A stretch of DNA of 64,000 nt from Thozetella sp. PMI_491. Lineage: Eukaryota > Ascomycota > Sordariomycetes > Chaetosphaeriales > Chaetosphaeriaceae. Position 1 is the first letter of the stretch. Each line of letters starts with the position of its first letter. The DNA lies in contig MU270059.1 in NCBI GenBank assembly GCA_021432635.1, positions 146,003 to 210,002 on the forward strand. Direction: 5' to 3'. Below are positions 10,904 through 22,089 of this stretch, one piece after another. Position numbers and translations under genes: made by a program. The notes under the pieces are model-generated. The model had not been told where the DNA came from and did not search any database. It saw only the letters and a list, made by a program, of their open reading frames with translations.

Positions 10904-12244
10904 TTACTTTTGCTCCTCCTTCTTCTTCCTCGCCTCCTCGATCCACTTGCCCTCGGGCTGGTAAGGGAACTTCTCCTTGTAGTGCTTTGCAATGTCCCGC
11001 CGCGTGGTGACCCAGACGCCGGGCTTCTCGGCAATATACTTCATAAACTTGCGAAGGGCTTCGCATCGACCGGGCTTACCAATAATACGCGTGTGCAGGG
11101 GGATGTTCATCATCTTACCCCCTTCCCGGTACAGCATGTCAAAGCTGTTCTTGAGGTATTGCTCGTAAGTCTCGCCGACACTGCTTCCAAACCCAGGCGA
11201 CATGTGGAACTTTCCATCGTTGGTGTCATACTGTCAATCGCAAGTCAGTGATGCCAGTCGAGTTATGCCAGACAAATCGGGAAGAAATCGGGTGCATACG
11301 GCGTAAGGAATCAAAAGCATTCCCTGGCGCTCCTTCTCCGGGAGCTCCTTTTCCCAAGGAAGATCGATCCAATAGGGGACATCGTCGTTGTAGCACTCCG
11401 ATGACCAAAGAAACTCTTCGCCTAGCTCCTTCCATACCTCGGGGAAGAGAGCATGTGTCTGAGGCGTCCCACGACCAAAGTATGCGCCGACGGGCATTTC
11501 GCCTGAGAGGGGCATTAGTGCTCTAAACCGTAGGCGAATGGCCCGGGGCGCCCGTCTTACCGGAAACCTCCTTCAGCAGGGTCAATGCCGACTTGATGTA
11601 GTCCTTGTCCTGCTCAAGATCGTAGTCCCAGGTGTCCTTCCATCGATACCCATGGGCGGCGATCTCATGGCCGTCTCGAACCAACGCCTTCGCAAAGGTG
11701 GGGTTCTTCTGGAGAGCGACGGCCACGGCATATGTAGTGAAGTTCCAGCCGAACTCCTTGAAAAGGCGCATTAGTCTCCATGACGCACTTCTGCTTCCGT
11801 ATTCGAAGTCCTGCTCGGCATTGAGATAGCGCGCGTTCTCACGGTGGCCACCAGAGGCGCCCTTCTCCCACAAGTAGGGCTCCGAGATGCTGTCTACATA
11901 GGGGATTAGCTTGGGCCGCAATTGAGCAAATCACAATAGGTGCAGAGCCCAAACTTACCTCCATCCAAGATGCAACGCTCACCACCCTCCCTGAAGGCGA
12001 ATCAGCGACTGTCCACCGGAGTTGCCTCGTCCAAGAGGCCAAGAAGCGCCAACTCACTCGTAGTTCAGAACGAACGAAACGGCAATCCTAGCCCCGTTTG
12101 GCCATTGGGCGTCAAACCCCTCCTCGCCGAAGCCTGTACCACAATATTAGCAACCCTTGTTCGCATTTCGCAGGACGACGTCACGCAGCTCTACTAGCCT
12201 TCAAAGTCACGGGGGAATTGGTATTTTTCGTAAATGTGAACCAT
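10904..12244 (-). CDS. PuuE-type allantoinase / polysaccharide deacetylase family
   Basis: Six exons: 12244-12199, 12133-12058, 11990-11959, 11893-11561, 11502-11300 and 11230-10904, giving 338 aa. The joined N-terminus (FPRDFEGFGEEGF, SFVLNYEEGGER) and the central AAHGYRW motif follow bacterial PuuE, a cofactor-independent allantoinase with a polysaccharide-deacetylase barrel, rather than secreted chitin deacetylases. It has no signal peptide and no chitin-binding domain. The length is near the PuuE norm (about 310 aa). The first intron must start with GC (donor GCTAGT at 12198). Using the nearby GT at 12194 would create an in-frame stop, and the GC choice restores the conserved EGFGE. A GTGACT donor further upstream keeps frame but deletes it. 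It is divergent from the amidase. Inferred role: opening a cyclic ureide or imide ring. Confidence 0.83.
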
Positions 12245-12451
12245 CTTGGCTACAAGATGTGCTGAATGCGATTCGAGTTGCTTGTAGGTTGGGTCTCTAG
12301 ACACGTCACAATTGACTTTCACCCTTTCGATACAATGCGGCAGAGAGCATTGGAGAATATAAATAAGTTAGCGCCCCTCCATGCTGGTACCGTGCGTGTC
12401 GCCATCGGTGTCATCGGCTCGTTGGGTGATGGTACCTCCCAGCGGGTTCCC

Positions 12452-12471
12452 CTCCGAGTCAGGAGTCGGAG
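12452..12471. promoter_or_regulatory. CTCCGA-N8-TCGGAG palindrome
   Basis: Perfect 6-bp arms, CTCCGA at 12452-12457 and TCGGAG at 12466-12471, with an 8-base spacer, one longer than the copies at 3343, 3501 and 7416. It lies about 210 bp from the allantoinase-like ATG and 310 bp from the amidase ATG. Confidence 0.55.
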
Positions 12472-12591
12472 ACTCCGTGGAGCGGTCCCCTCATGCGGGG
12501 TAAGGACGTGACCCCAACAGGCGAGTCGGCCGCGGGGCAAGTGCTGACGGACCCCAATTCTCCGAATGGGGTTTAGATCCGCACTTGCCTG

Positions 12592-12607
12592 CCGGAGCTT
12601 GCGTCGG
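12592..12607. promoter_or_regulatory. Second CCG-N10-CGG arrangement
   Basis: CCG at 12592-12594 and CGG at 12605-12607 (in CGTCGGAGC), ten bases apart as in the 12452 palindrome. The left arm lacks the CT prefix, so this is a weaker candidate site. Confidence 0.3.
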
Positions 12608-12784
12608 AGCCTTCCGTTAAGGAGAGGGCGGGCAAACCACCAATTAACCATCAGCCATAACCGACCATGGAGGCCATTATGTAACGAGACAGACTCTCCT
12701 ATACCTCCGTAGCTTGTACCAACCTCTGTCCCCATATCCCGCTTCTGTCGACTGCTTCTGGCATCTGATCCGCGCAATTCTGAG

Positions 12785-14458
12785 ATGGCCCCTTCCAAAG
12801 AAGACGTGCTTTCGGTGGCCAGTGACTTGGCCTTTGACATCCCTGATCATGAAATCGACGACTATGCTGTGCTCCTTACAAGGATGGAGAAGAACTTGCA
12901 GCAAGTTGCGAGCCTAGATGGTACGCTGGCCTCGCACCATAGATTCATGGCACTAAAGATACAGTCCTAACAATCGCCAGACTACCAACCAGTGCCTGAT
13001 ACGGAGAAGGCCCCGAGGAAGAATATCCACTTTCCCAAGCCAGAAAACAACACACTGGGGGCATGGGCCTGGAAGTTTGACCTTTCGTCCTCGGCCCCAT
13101 CTTCAACACTCCTCCAAGGGAAAACCCTCTGTCTTAAGGACAATATTTGTGTTGCGGGTGTCCCATGCCTACTTGGCACGGACACGTTCAAGGACTGGGT
13201 CCCCGTCACCGACGCGACTGTTGTTACCCGAATTATTGATGCCGGTGGCATAATTACTGGAAAGGCTGTATGCGAAAACCTATCACGAGGCGCCGTCAGC
13301 GTCACAGCTGCCACTGGGCCAGTCCACAATCCGTATGCTCGAGGCTACTCCGTGGGTGGAAGCAGCTCCGGAACGGCCGCTCTCGTGGCAAGCGACGCTG
13401 TCGATATGGGAATCGGCTGTGACCAAGGCGGCAGCGTCCGCATCCCAGCCAGCTTGGCTGGCCTCTATGGATTTAAGCCCACAGCCGGTCTAGTTCCCTA
13501 CACTGGTATTGTGAGCAACGACGCTAGTCTTGACTATGCTGGTCCAATCACGAAGACCTGCCTCGATAACGCGCTGCTGCTCGAAGCGATTTCCGGAGCA
13601 GATGGTCTCGATGACCGCCAAGGCGCGGGTATACCAATGCCACAATACATACCTCATTATTCCAAGTTACTACTCGACGCTCACGCTAACGGTGGGATCC
13701 GCGGCTTGAAGGTCGGAGTGTTGAAAGAAGGGTTGCCCCAAAACACAGACCCCAATGTTGCGCAGAAACTCCGACAAGCCGTTGCCGTCCTCGAGAAGCT
13801 CGGCGCAAGCGTATCCGAAGTCAGTGTGCCCATGCACGCACAGGCGCGGACGATTTATTCGGTCCTCAGCAAGATGGGAAACCATATGGGAATGATCGGC
13901 AGGGCAACAGGTCGCCGCCAGGTCATGCTGACGGATCTATTTGAAAAGAAGGCCCTTCCCTATACCCCTGAAGTAGTTGCCAAGGTAGGATGATCTGCCC
14001 GCCAGAGCTGACCTGGCGCTAACATGAGCCCGTAGATGAGTGTGATGAGCAAGGAAGGGCTACTTAGCGGAGAATACGCGTGGCAACGCTACCCGACTGT
14101 ATATCCCAAGGCCGTGAACCTGGGCCGCAAACTTCAAGACCTTTACGATGAAGTGCTTAATACGGTGGATGTTTTGGTTATGCCGACCAATATTATGGTT
14201 GCTAACCCCTTCCCTCCGGAAAATGCAAGTCCAGTACAGCAGATTGATGCCGGGGTCGGCAAGACGGAAAACACTTGTCCATTCAACGCCTCAGGGCACC
14301 CAGCGCTCGCAGTTCCAATCGGCTTTGCCCCAGCACCAGAAGATGCCAGCATAAAGCTCCCGGTAAGCATGCAAATTGTCGGCAAATATCATGACGAGTT
14401 GAAGATCTTGAGGGTCGCCTATGCGTGGGAGCAAGAGATAAACTGGAAAGAGTTTTAG
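12785..14458 (+). CDS. Amidase-signature family hydrolase
   Basis: Three exons: 12785-12920, 12981-13984 and 14036-14458, giving 520 aa. The Ser-cisSer-Lys triad of the amidase-signature fold is present with canonical spacing: Lys98 in LKDNI, the serine run at 173-175 in GGSSSGTA, and nucleophile Ser197 in DQGGSVRIPAS (75 and 24 residues apart). Such enzymes hydrolyse amides, carbamoyl or ureido groups with release of ammonia. No signal peptide, so cytosolic. Divergent transcription with the PuuE-type gene from one promoter carrying the cluster palindrome suggests sequential action: ring opening, then amide cleavage. The natural substrate cannot be read from sequence; biuret, malonamate-like or carbamoyl amino acid substrates are possible. 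Confidence 0.88.
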
Positions 14459-14780
14459 AGCCGCTACGAACCGAGCGAGCTAGTAGCAAAGTTTAGGTCC
14501 TACTTGACGTCAACCTTGCGTCAAAGGGTATTGCCGCAACGGAGGGAGCTCTGGAGAAAGGCTGGAGCCTAAGACCAGTGCTTTTAGTCTACATAGAAAT
14601 TTAATTGTGCTTTCAGTTTTATCCAGAATGTTGATGACCGTTCAGCTATCCAACTCATGAGCTTGTATCTATAGAGTGTATGGTATTTTGTTCTCCAAGA
14701 TGGATCTGAAATTCTAGACCGTATTCTCGTCCTTGAGGGTGTATGCTGTAAAGAGAGACAGAAGATTATCTTCGTACGTT
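14459..14780. other. Convergent 3' intergenic region
   Basis: 322 bp between the stop codons of the amidase (plus) and a membrane-protein gene (minus). Only 3' untranslated sequence is expected. I see nothing else. Confidence 0.5.
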
Positions 14781-16022
14781 CTAGCTTCCTCCGAAAACCA
14801 CAGGACCACGGAGTAGATCTCTATGGCTTCCACAGCTCTCGCATTTGACTTTCTGCCCACATTCCTCGTGTCCCGGCGTGGTTCCCTCTTCTCGAAGACC
14901 TGCGTTGTATGCCTCTCTAAGTCCCGAAAGCTCATACCTCAATAAGATCTGACTTCCTAGGCTGGAAGCCACATAGCGGAAGAAGAGGCCCAATGCGTCG
15001 ATGGGGCCGACGAAGAGGGTGCCTGAGAAGATCAATGTTCCAAAAACAATATGGACCACAGAGAGGAGGGAGCTTGCCCAAGCTGCGAAGATAAAAGCCG
15101 CCGACTCGCCAAACCACTCAGCAAATACTTTGCAGTCCTCCTGCTTGCCAAGGAGTGTAAACTCGAGCTTGAAAAATCGAAGAGCCTTTCCGATAAACGT
15201 AGGTTGACTTGTTATGATCAGTGGATCGAAACCCGGATCGGAGCGGCGAGCCCGGAGACGAAGTACAAGGCAGCCAAAGCCGTGAACAACGATACCGCCG
15301 AACAGCGTCCAATTCATAGGGTATAGCATATAGGCAGGCGAAAGAAAGCATACCGCCTGTGTGCCAAGCTGCCAATTCGCCAGGGCTATGTTGGCTAGGC
15401 AGGCCAGAGCGACTATGTATTGCAAAAAGACCACTACTCTCGCCTTCATGCGGCGCCCGGGTGTTGATGTACCGTCCCAGGCATGGTAGTAGCGGCCGTC
15501 TGGCTGCTGGAGTATTTCTCTCGGTCTGTCATACTCGAACGCCCTGCCGACGAAGATCGAGGGCGATGCCAGCGCAAGAATTGTAGAGAATATCGGCCGC
15601 CTCCCAACCACCGCGAGAAGCGCTAGCTCGGCCGAGCTAGCTCCCATGAAGGCGAGAATGGTCGGAGCCAGTCCAAGGATCAGCTGAGACATCGACATGG
15701 AGGTTTTGGTATAATCGTTGGCGTTTCCCAGGAGGCACTGCACGACGGGCTGGACGTATTTAGCATTTTCTTCCCCGCCCTCCTCCCACCGGACGGTCGT
15801 ATTGTCTGCTGTGCCATAGAGATAGATTTCGTATTCCTCGGTGCAGTTTCGCTCGAGTAGTGTTTGAAACAGCATACGATACTGCGGAAACCACATTTGG
15901 AACTGGCTGTAAGACCGCTCGGACGAGACAGCACTAGCAGGCAGGAACACCAAGAGCAGCCCTGCGACGAGGAGTACAATAAGGAGCACTGAATTGACAA
16001 AGTGCATCTTGAAATGCTGCAA
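14781..16022 (-). CDS. Predicted multi-pass membrane protein, unknown function
   Basis: A single exon, 413 aa; the second Met (16007) could also serve as start. The first hydrophobic helix is near residues 9-30 (VNSVLLIVLLVAGLLLVFLPA). An extracellular-like stretch follows with Cys and N-glycosylation sequons (NCT, NTT). Further membrane helices lie near residues 110-160, 200-220, 230-255 and 300-350, and the C-terminal tail is hydrophilic (CESC, charged). The layout resembles a lineage-specific uncharacterised fungal membrane family. I recognise no transporter or enzyme motif. It is convergent with the amidase and lies outside the region carrying the CCG-N9-CGG elements, so I do not place it in the cluster. 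Confidence 0.7.
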   Translation of the reverse strand: MQHFKMHFVNSVLLIVLLVAGLLLVFLPASAVSSERSYSQFQMWFPQYRMLFQTLLERNCTEEYEIYLYGTADNTTVRWEEGGEENAKYVQPVVQCLLGNANDYTKTSMSMSQLILGLAPTILAFMGASSAELALLAVVGRRPIFSTILALASPSIFVGRAFEYDRPREILQQPDGRYYHAWDGTSTPGRRMKARVVVFLQYIVALACLANIALANWQLGTQAVCFLSPAYMLYPMNWTLFGGIVVHGFGCLVLRLRARRSDPGFDPLIITSQPTFIGKALRFFKLEFTLLGKQEDCKVFAEWFGESAAFIFAAWASSLLSVVHIVFGTLIFSGTLFVGPIDALGLFFRYVASSLGSQILLRYELSGLREAYNAGLREEGTTPGHEECGQKVKCESCGSHRDLLRGPVVFGGS

Positions 16023-17613
16023 GGATGCGTTTTGCCGTTGTAATCATAGTTTGCTAGGCAGGCAGGAGCGTCTTCGCGAAGTAGCCAGGTTCCTCTGCCC
16101 TGGCAGCGAGGTACCTGCTTAAGTACTTCGTAGGTGTGCAGCATAGCACAAGGATTGCCTAGAAATACGAAAAATATTGCGCCACGATGTTTTGATCGCT
16201 CTGGTAGGTGGCTTCGTTTGGACAGCGGGGCTGAGCAGATGGCCCCCAAATTCCGTGCCGAGAGCAACCCTTTGCCGTGGGAACTGTAACCAATCCACCG
16301 TATCCCTCAGGGCCCCCGAAACTTGGCATTAACAGACGGTTTCGATAAGATTGACGACGCCACCACCTTAACCAATGAGGATGAATGAAATATGCTCCAC
16401 CAAGGCATTCTTTCTATCTGTATAATACACCGGAACGATCGATTGTTAGGAGGTTTTCGTTGAGACATGGTTCATAGTGGGCAGCGTGAGCCACTTCAAT
16501 TCTATATGTGAGTGGATACATTCTAACTAGGACGGGGAACAGAATTGGCACGTCGTCTTGGAGGAGAGATGAACGCAGCGATTGGCGCGCTATCTAAGGA
16601 TAGTGGGACATAGAGGAGATGGAGCTTATGCTGGTCGGGATATGCTTTCAGATAAGAGTTTGTTTTAGATTAGATGTAACTACTGTTTAATGACACGCAA
16701 AACTCAGCAAAGGCAGTATCCGACGCGATAGTGCAGGTCGAGCGTCGGACTCCTGAGCTGTGGTGGTGCAGCGTGCCCTCGACGATAGGCCCTCCACCTT
16801 GGGCCCATTATTTTACTTTCAATCTAGCACTGTAGCTGCATATCAGTCTTTTTCAATCTAAAGTAGACTTGAGATATGAAGTTGTTCTTCCTTTTCGAGA
16901 TAACCCGGATTCAAACTTAAGTGTCCTGCCCCTATTGCCGAAGGTGTGTTTAGAAGAGAACTACCATAGAGAAGGGAACTACCCCAAGCCCAGGGGCCAC
17001 GATGTAGTATGCTCCCCGAGAGTCTATATCCCCTTGTCGGTGGTTTGCATGATCTAAGGTGTCTCGATGTGGTCCGTGGTTTAGCTTCGTTCTCGCATTC
17101 AGAGGGCAGTGTTTGGTTCCCTCTGATTTTAGATAACCCCACATGCTGTTAGTGGATAGCGGTATTAATAAGTTGCCCAGTTCTCTTCGCATGCTTTTGA
17201 ACACTGAAGCCAACAGGACGGCAGTAAAATTCCCTCTTTTCTATGGCGTTTTTTCCTAGTCCTTGGATTCGTATCACTTATGTCATGTTCAACAGAAAGA
17301 AGCCACACGTTTCAGGTTCAGCCAAGCACGCTTCCTAGAATTGAAGCTGGTCACGGCTGTGTTATCCAGCTCTGGTTGGCTAAGAGGTTGGGCGCGAGCC
17401 AATGGGCGACGAGTAACACAATTGTGACAGCCGCATCTACCTGCCAATCAACAAGGCGGCCTCCCAAAAAGTTTTTGCCTCAAATCTTCATCTGAAGGAT
17501 ACTCATCGCAAAGTTTGGTATCCCCAGCCCTATATAAGGTCTGATCTTTAGCACCTTCTCTGCAATAGGCGCGACTGTCATGAGCCGAAGCTTGGACGAC
17601 ACTGCGACAGAAG
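16023..17613. other. 1.6-kb intergenic region
   Basis: Divergent upstream regions of the membrane-protein gene (minus) and the Myb gene (plus). Only short chance frames. I found no tRNA, transposon terminal repeats or conserved element. Confidence 0.45.
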
Positions 17614-20600
17614 ATGGCTGCGATCAACGAAGCCAACGGGCGCGAGACTTTGCACAGGACTGCCATCTCAGAAGCAAGCAATCATGAGATCCAAGAGAGG
17701 AATGTATCGCAGGCTGGAAAGGGAATGCTCCCTGCCCACCCTGAGCCCGACATGTCGATGCAACGACCCATCAGCATGCCGGCGCAATCGCTTATCTCAC
17801 AAGTCGATCTCGAGCGCATTGTAGCCGACTCTTACAGGATAGACCGCAAGGAGGTGCAGCGCAATCCTCACGACCGTGGCAGCATCGAGACAAGACTGGC
17901 TCAAATCCCCAAGCCGCCTCAGAACTCACAGTTATCGCCGTCAACAGCCACAACCCTATACACTCACCGCCGCGGACCCTGGTCAGAGCATGAGGACACC
18001 CTCCTCACGAGCATAGTACGAGCCCAAGGCCCGCTTAACTGGGTCCGAATTGCAGTCCTACTGGGAACTCGGACACCAAAGCAGTGTCGGGAGAGGTACC
18101 ACCAGGCTTTGAAGCCGTCGCTGAATGATGATCCCATCCGCCCTGAGGAAGGTGCTATGATTGAGAGCCTGGTGGGCGAGATCGGAAAGAGATGGTCCGA
18201 GATTGCCAGAAGACTTCACGGGCGCAGCGCGAATGCCGTTAAGAACTGGTGGAACGGAAACCTAAACCGGCGACGGCACAGGCGTAAAGATTGGCACGAT
18301 TTAGATGTCTCGCTTGAGACGAGAATGGACATGAACCTTCATTTTCCCAGTACTGGCACATTTCAAGACACCGGGCTGAAGGAGACCGACTTGAAGACGC
18401 TCATTTGCGAAAACACAATGCACGCCACTGTTTCAGAAAACAGGTTCCAATCGTCACGCGACAACCACTACTCCTTTATCAAGGAGCCTCTTTACCAAGC
18501 AGCTGCAGCTGCTTCGAGGTCTGTGGTCATTTTTTTATTATTTCTTGCTGGCTCCACGAGATTGCAAACGGAAATCAACCACATTTGAGTTTAACAAGTG
18601 GGATCTTAGTGCTGACCGAGGTTATTGCTCGTAGTTTGTGGGAGGCTGACAATGAGACGAGTAGCCCGACGCTGGTCAACTTGTCACCGTTCAGCGTAGC
18701 TGGCTCTGGGTACGCTAACACTACCGTGATAGGGTCGCAGAACTCGCCTGGGAATCTTAATAGCTGGAGCCAAAAAGTTAATACCTTCGCGACGATCGAA
18801 GATTACATGCTGGCAAATACAGAATATGTAGCTCTTCCTCCCTTAGGCCACCGAAACTCGCACATACAGGAGCCATCGCCAAACTGTGTTCCAAATGAGA
18901 GCGATGCAGATGAAACGAAAACACGTTATTCGGCAGCATTTAGCGTTTTGCAACGGTGGCAAGAGCCCATTACTTGGGTGTGCAACGATCTTCATAACTA
19001 CCTTCGAGATGGATGTGCTGCCGATTCAGCAGATTACCGAAGACTTAGCGGCAGCCTCCCTATACTGCTGAAAGCCTTTGCCGTTCGGCTTGGGGCCGAT
19101 AGCTCGAATGCACTGAATGGGGAAATCATGCACTTCGTCCATCGCCATCACCTGTAAGACTCGAGAGACAAGGTCGCTTAGAAAGCCTCATTTAAAAGTT
19201 TAGGGGCTGACTTGTTCTAGCGAGATCATCGATCAGTTGAAATCGAGGTTCATAGTGGAAGCAGAAGACGAACCTAGAATACGCAAAGACCACGGGGGTG
19301 GCATGACGGTTCTTGACAAAATGGCGATGTGGGAGAGCAAGTCTCTGCAGGAACATCTAGAAGTGGAATTAGAAGAGCTTGAGGATGTCCAAGAAATTGA
19401 TCCCGCATTGAACGCCAAGGACGATGATACGGCCTCGTCTCAACTGGCATCCTACGGAAAGATTATTTTGCACAGCGCTGCGTATAAGTGGCTGCGTTCT
19501 GCTCTCGAGAAGCAATTATCTTTTCACTGGAATCCTCGACAGTCGACTATCGTCCTGGACAGAGTCCGCGAGACGATCTTACGAAAGCTTCCCACTGACA
19601 TCATCAGTCAGAATCGACCACCACCCAGGTTTCACGTTAACTTCAGACTGCCCTATGCTCCCTTCAAAAAAAGGATTAATCAGGAGAAAATAAAGAGAGT
19701 TGATTTTACATCGGCTGGATTGTTCGGCCTTTTCGCAGTTACGTTCTCGCACAGCGAGGAAAGACAGGTTAGCACTGTGGGCCAGTACTTACAGCAAACC
19801 TGGCCGGAAGCAGGAATGAAATTTGTTGCTTCTCTTCAATCTCTACTTCTCACTAGCAGCTCTATCCACTCAGGTATGAAGCCTCCGTTTCATCTTGCCA
19901 CAGTAACTAATGGTTCTATAGCTATCGGCGAGGATGGTACATATTGTCGTCTCTCCTTAGGAGGCGATTACCTCATAGCCGAGGTTTCCGGTAACGCCTA
20001 TTCCATAGCTCAATGCGGTGAGCGGCTGGCGTGGCTCTGCGCTGCGTTGCAGCCCTTAGAAGCCGAAAGTACTGCCCACAGGCCTTACACGTCTACTATC
20101 ATCGAGACCGGCGACTCCGACTTTTTAATCACGGCTAGAAAAGAGCCGTACCAAGACTCACCGGGAAATTCCGCGATCCCAAAGGAAACCCTGAAGCTAT
20201 TGTCCAACAGAGTCACTACGTTCTGCACCGTTCAAGGGTATCCTTCTACTCGCCGTCCCGAAGGATTTGCTGGACTCGAGGTATCCTGGCGCGTTCTTGT
20301 ATTAATGATACAGGACCCAAATTTCGTAACTACAGGCGCCAAAGGGGCCGAATACAAGCTGCTGCAAGGAACCTTCGCGACGCTACAGCTGATCAGAATC
20401 ACCGAGGGAGTCGCCCTCTGGCACCCTGTATACCCCACAGGACACAGGTGCGCGTGCTCGGGACTATGTCTCGAGGGGAAAGACGAAGACAAGAGGCAGT
20501 TGGAGGCCGTCACTTTCGAGAGACTTGTTAACCACCGTCATGTAATCAGTACATGCAGAAGCACCTCTGCTGCTTCTGAGAGACACCCCACGGGCGAGAT

Positions 20601-22089
20601 GAGCGCATTAGAAGTCTCCAGAATCAGTATAGAAGGAGCATCTACTAAATTTGCTCTCGGGCATACAGCCGACCATTCATTCAAACCTACGAGCACCGAG
20701 AGTCCCATCGAAGTCTCAATCGACTCTGACATGCTCTCCATCTCGATCATCACAGAAGACACACAGACCAATGTTCCCAGCGCTGACAACCTACTTTTGC
20801 CCCTCATCTCAACTGTGGAACTTCGTCTCCTCTGTGGTTATAGAGTCTATCAGTCCGGTATTTCCAGCCATTCGAATGGAGATTCTCCGGACAATCGGGC
20901 AAGCACCTCCGGGTCCTCTAGCCGGCTTCTTGCTCCGGCATCCTCCCAGATGCATGGATCGTCGCGGAAAAGACTGTTTTCGCAGCGAGACGACGACACC
21001 GAGAACGATAATCCTCGACGGCCCTCCCCGAAAAATGGAAAGGAGAGCAACGAAGGGGTCCACAAAACATGGGCGTGTCCCTTCTGGAAATTCGACCCCA
21101 TCAAACATCGCGCCTGTTTCTCGCTCACTCTCACCACGGTCCCGCGAGTTAAGCAGCATTTGGTGAGGTCTCACGTAGTAGAATTTTATTGCCAGCGCTG
21201 TATGGCTATATTTCAAGACCAGGATACTTACCGGAACCATATTATGCTTCCAGCTGGAGAAGGCTGTATTCCGAATTTAGCGGCAAGATTAGACGGTATT
21301 TCGCCCCACCAACACCGGCAACTCTCCAAAAAGCCAAAAACGAACGGAATTTCCGAGGCTGAGAAATGGTTTACCATATGGAATATCGTGTTTCCGGATC
21401 ATTCCCCTCCCAACTCTCCCTACGTGGACAGTCACCTGACCGAAGACTGTGTCCTTTTCCGAGATTACTCATTAGAGCAGGGTCCTAATCTAGTGCTCCA
21501 GGCGATCGAGGAGAGCCGTGTATTATCGATGGTCGAGCCGGACGAGGATACGAGGCGACAGATACTACTTCAGGCCATCGCTCAAGGAATGAACAACATT
21601 GCCCACACCTGGGTCCCGCCTCAGGGATGTACACAGCGGAATTCTTCTCGCGTTTCAAGGACACAGTACGATCTGCTGAATGTTTGCGAAACTCTAAACC
21701 TACCTCTCGAAGATGCTCCCACAGACAGCGGAATGGGGCTACCGAGTTATGCAACTGAGACTTCGTCGCTTTCTCTTTCCGGTCGCATAGAGAGGAGATT
21801 AGCTGAGAGGCCGGATTTCCCTTTACACGTCACCAATGTTTTAAACGACATGGACGGTGGACTAGTTTTGGAGACAAGTGAGCCATCTCGGAGTGAATTG
21901 TTACCGAATGCAGGGGAGTATCTCGACATCGAACCTCCCAATGAACCAATGTCTCGGGGATTGTTGGAAGGTGAAACGGAAGCATGGAAACAGAGCGAAA
22001 GTTTAATGAACGACACCAATGGCGCGGATCTGGTAAGCTTAACGCCAACGTGGACGCAAGCTCCCTCAGATAGATTCTTCTTCGAATGA
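17614..22089 (+). CDS. Large Myb (R2R3) + C2H2-like protein, probable single gene
   Basis: Best model: exons 17614-18518, 18635-19153 and 19221-22089, giving 1430 aa. Residues about 118-168 and 172-222 are two Myb repeats (GPWSEHEDTLL; KRWSEIARRL, NAVKNWW). Exon 1 would otherwise run on to a stop at 18586 through a hydrophobic tail unlike any Myb protein. A GTCTGT donor at 18519, a CTGAC branch site at 18611 and a TAG acceptor at 18634 join it in frame to the next open frame. A GTAAGA/TAG intron (19154-19220) then leads into exon 3, which carries a degenerate fungal C2H2-type region near residues 1091-1165 (ACPFWKFDP, VKQHLVRSH, YCQRC). This suggests a nuclear DNA-binding regulator. Alternative: two genes, a 324-aa Myb protein (17614-18588) and a C2H2-like protein starting near 18810. 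The donor is weak, so the fusion needs a transcript. Confidence 0.62.

Larger units (their letters stand above)
12245..12784. promoter_or_regulatory. Bidirectional promoter, allantoinase-like and amidase
   Basis: A 540-bp divergent region. It contains the palindrome at 12452-12471 and a second CCG-N10-CGG arrangement at 12592-12607. No coding sequence is supported. Confidence 0.5.

Noticed and set aside
10904-12244. Chitin deacetylase annotation
   Set aside because: No signal peptide or chitin-binding domain; N-terminal and central motifs fit the PuuE branch better.
16895-16925. tRNA-like TTGAATCC loop on the minus strand
   Set aside because: No matching T-stem, D-arm or acceptor stem around it.
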